DNA of 64,000 nucleotides. Origin: Rhizobium sp. Root274 (lineage in GTDB: Bacteria; Pseudomonadota; Alphaproteobacteria; Rhizobiales; Rhizobiaceae). The position numbers and the translations under genes are program-made. Shown one piece after another: positions 63,433 to 64,000 of the stretch. Under the pieces are notes generated by a model. That model was not told the origin of the DNA, made no database searches, and saw only the letters and a list, made by a program, of their open reading frames with translations. The stretch lies in contig NZ_LMJE01000001.1 of the NCBI RefSeq assembly GCF_001429245.1, positions 1,545,564 through 1,609,563 of the forward strand, read 5' to 3'. Position 1 is the first letter of the stretch; each line of letters opens with the position of its first letter.

Positions 63433-64000
63433 TCAGCTATGGGCGAAGATGTCGGTCTCTTCCCAGCCCAGCAGGTCGAGCTTGGAGCGAGTCGGCAGGA
63501 ATTCGAAACAGGCCTTGGCGTGCTCCATGCGGCCGTCGCGCACAAGACGCTCGGTCAGTTTGTCTCGCAAGGCATGCAGATACAGAACATCCGAGGCGGC
63601 ATATTCGAGCTGCGCCTGGCTGAGCTTTTGGGCCGCCCAATCCGAAGACTGTTGCGCCTTCGAAATATCAACCTCGAGCAGTTCCTTGAGATTGTCTTTC
63701 AGGCCGTGGCGGTCCGTATAGGTGCGGCAGAGGCGCGAGGCGATCTTTGTGCAGAAGACGGAAGCGGTGGTCACGCCGAAGGTGTGGAAGAGAACCGCAA
63801 TATCGAAGCGCCCGTAATGGAAAATCTTCTGACGCGCCGGATCGGCAAGCAGGGCGACGAGGTTCGGCGCTTCCTTTTGTCCGGCCGCAATGCGGATGAC
63901 GTCTGCACTGCCGTCGCCGGGGGACAATTGCACTACGCACAGGCGGTCACGACGCGGCACAAGGCCTAAGGTTTCCGTATCGATGGCGATCGCGTCAGTG
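63433..64000 (-). CDS. rnd: RNase D-like 3'-5' exonuclease (5' end beyond the window)
   Basis: At least 189 residues; the open frame continues through the right edge, and the first visible segment (TDAIAIDTETLGLVPRRDRL) holds the DET exonuclease motif I. Motif II is HYGRFDIAVLFHTFGV and motif III is LEYAASDVLYLHALRDKL (Y-x-x-x-D). No HRDC domain follows; the protein ends soon after the DEDDy domain (WEETDIFAHS), so it is the short rhizobial RNase D-like form, probably acting on tRNA or structured RNA 3' ends. Confidence 0.86.
   Translation of the reverse strand, partial: TDAIAIDTETLGLVPRRDRLCVVQLSPGDGSADVIRIAAGQKEAPNLVALLADPARQKIFHYGRFDIAVLFHTFGVTTASVFCTKIASRLCRTYTDRHGLKDNLKELLEVDISKAQQSSDWAAQKLSQAQLEYAASDVLYLHALRDKLTERLVRDGRMEHAKACFEFLPTRSKLDLLGWEETDIFAHS

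Overview
The window looks like a chromosomal segment of an alphaproteobacterium of the order Hyphomicrobiales, most likely Rhizobiaceae (Rhizobium/Agrobacterium/Allorhizobium type). The evidence is the gene content and order: an SRP RNA directly upstream of dnaX; rimP-nusA-ylxR-infB-rbfA-truB-rpsO-pnp; fabB-fabA divergent from a Fur-family Irr regulator; a FYDLN-acid (TIGR02300) gene near cmk-rpsA; a membrane-anchored cytochrome c of CycM type; and an N-acetylglutaminylglutamine amide (NAGGN) osmolyte gene pair. Base composition is uniformly GC-rich, and I see no insertion sequence, phage gene, integrase or CRISPR array. This is core chromosome with small lineage-specific islets.

Layout. 0-3.6 kb: truncated HTH gene, M17 aminopeptidase, TPR lipoprotein, YigZ and a hypothetical. 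3.9-7.1 kb: an FtsK translocase without N-terminal membrane segments. 7.1-10.6 kb: an SDR followed by a compact stress-type cluster (YciF-like ferritin-like protein, small membrane protein, conserved hypothetical, YihY/BrkB) with three promoter motifs of the general stress sigma factor EcfG type. 10.6-14.2 kb: ngg and asnO (NAGGN synthesis). 14.3-18.6 kb: PepSY membrane protein, FNR/FixK-like regulator, DUF2946-like protein, a frameshifted small membrane gene divergent from a TetR gene with a palindromic operator, SlyX and a small membrane protein. 18.8-25.3 kb: recF, moeB-like, GNAT, hydroxyacid dehydrogenase, SH3 protein, adenosine kinase, and an AEC transporter behind an elaborate structured leader. 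25.3-29.3 kb: cycM, kdsB, pheA, a tandem palindromic repeat, nudC and HIT. 29.4-35.9 kb: SRP RNA, dnaX, ybaB, a hydrolase/TetR pair with a 24-bp perfect operator palindrome, MOSC, recR and a lytic transglycosylase.

36-49 kb: an MFS exporter, then the translation/RNA-processing block rimP to pnp, preceded by a sigma-70-like promoter and a terminator-like leader hairpin, and with further RNA hairpins between infB/rbfA and rpsO/pnp. 48-56 kb: rRNA methyltransferase, AraC regulator, a LuxR-type HTH protein, fabB-fabA/irr, a TRIC-type channel, a secreted protein, YdcF, a small conserved protein and tRNA-Ala(GGC). 56-64 kb: TIGR02300 protein, cmk, rpsA, a long low-complexity protein, a nicotinamide phosphoribosyltransferase (NAMPT/NadV type), two small unknowns and a truncated RNase D-like exonuclease.

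No large novel multi-gene system is evident. The items most worth following up are the EcfG-type stress cluster (8.0-10.5 kb), the riboswitch-like leader and orphan terminators between the adenosine kinase and AEC genes (24.0-24.3 kb), the FNR-like/PepSY/DUF2946 group, and the frameshifted TetR partner gene.
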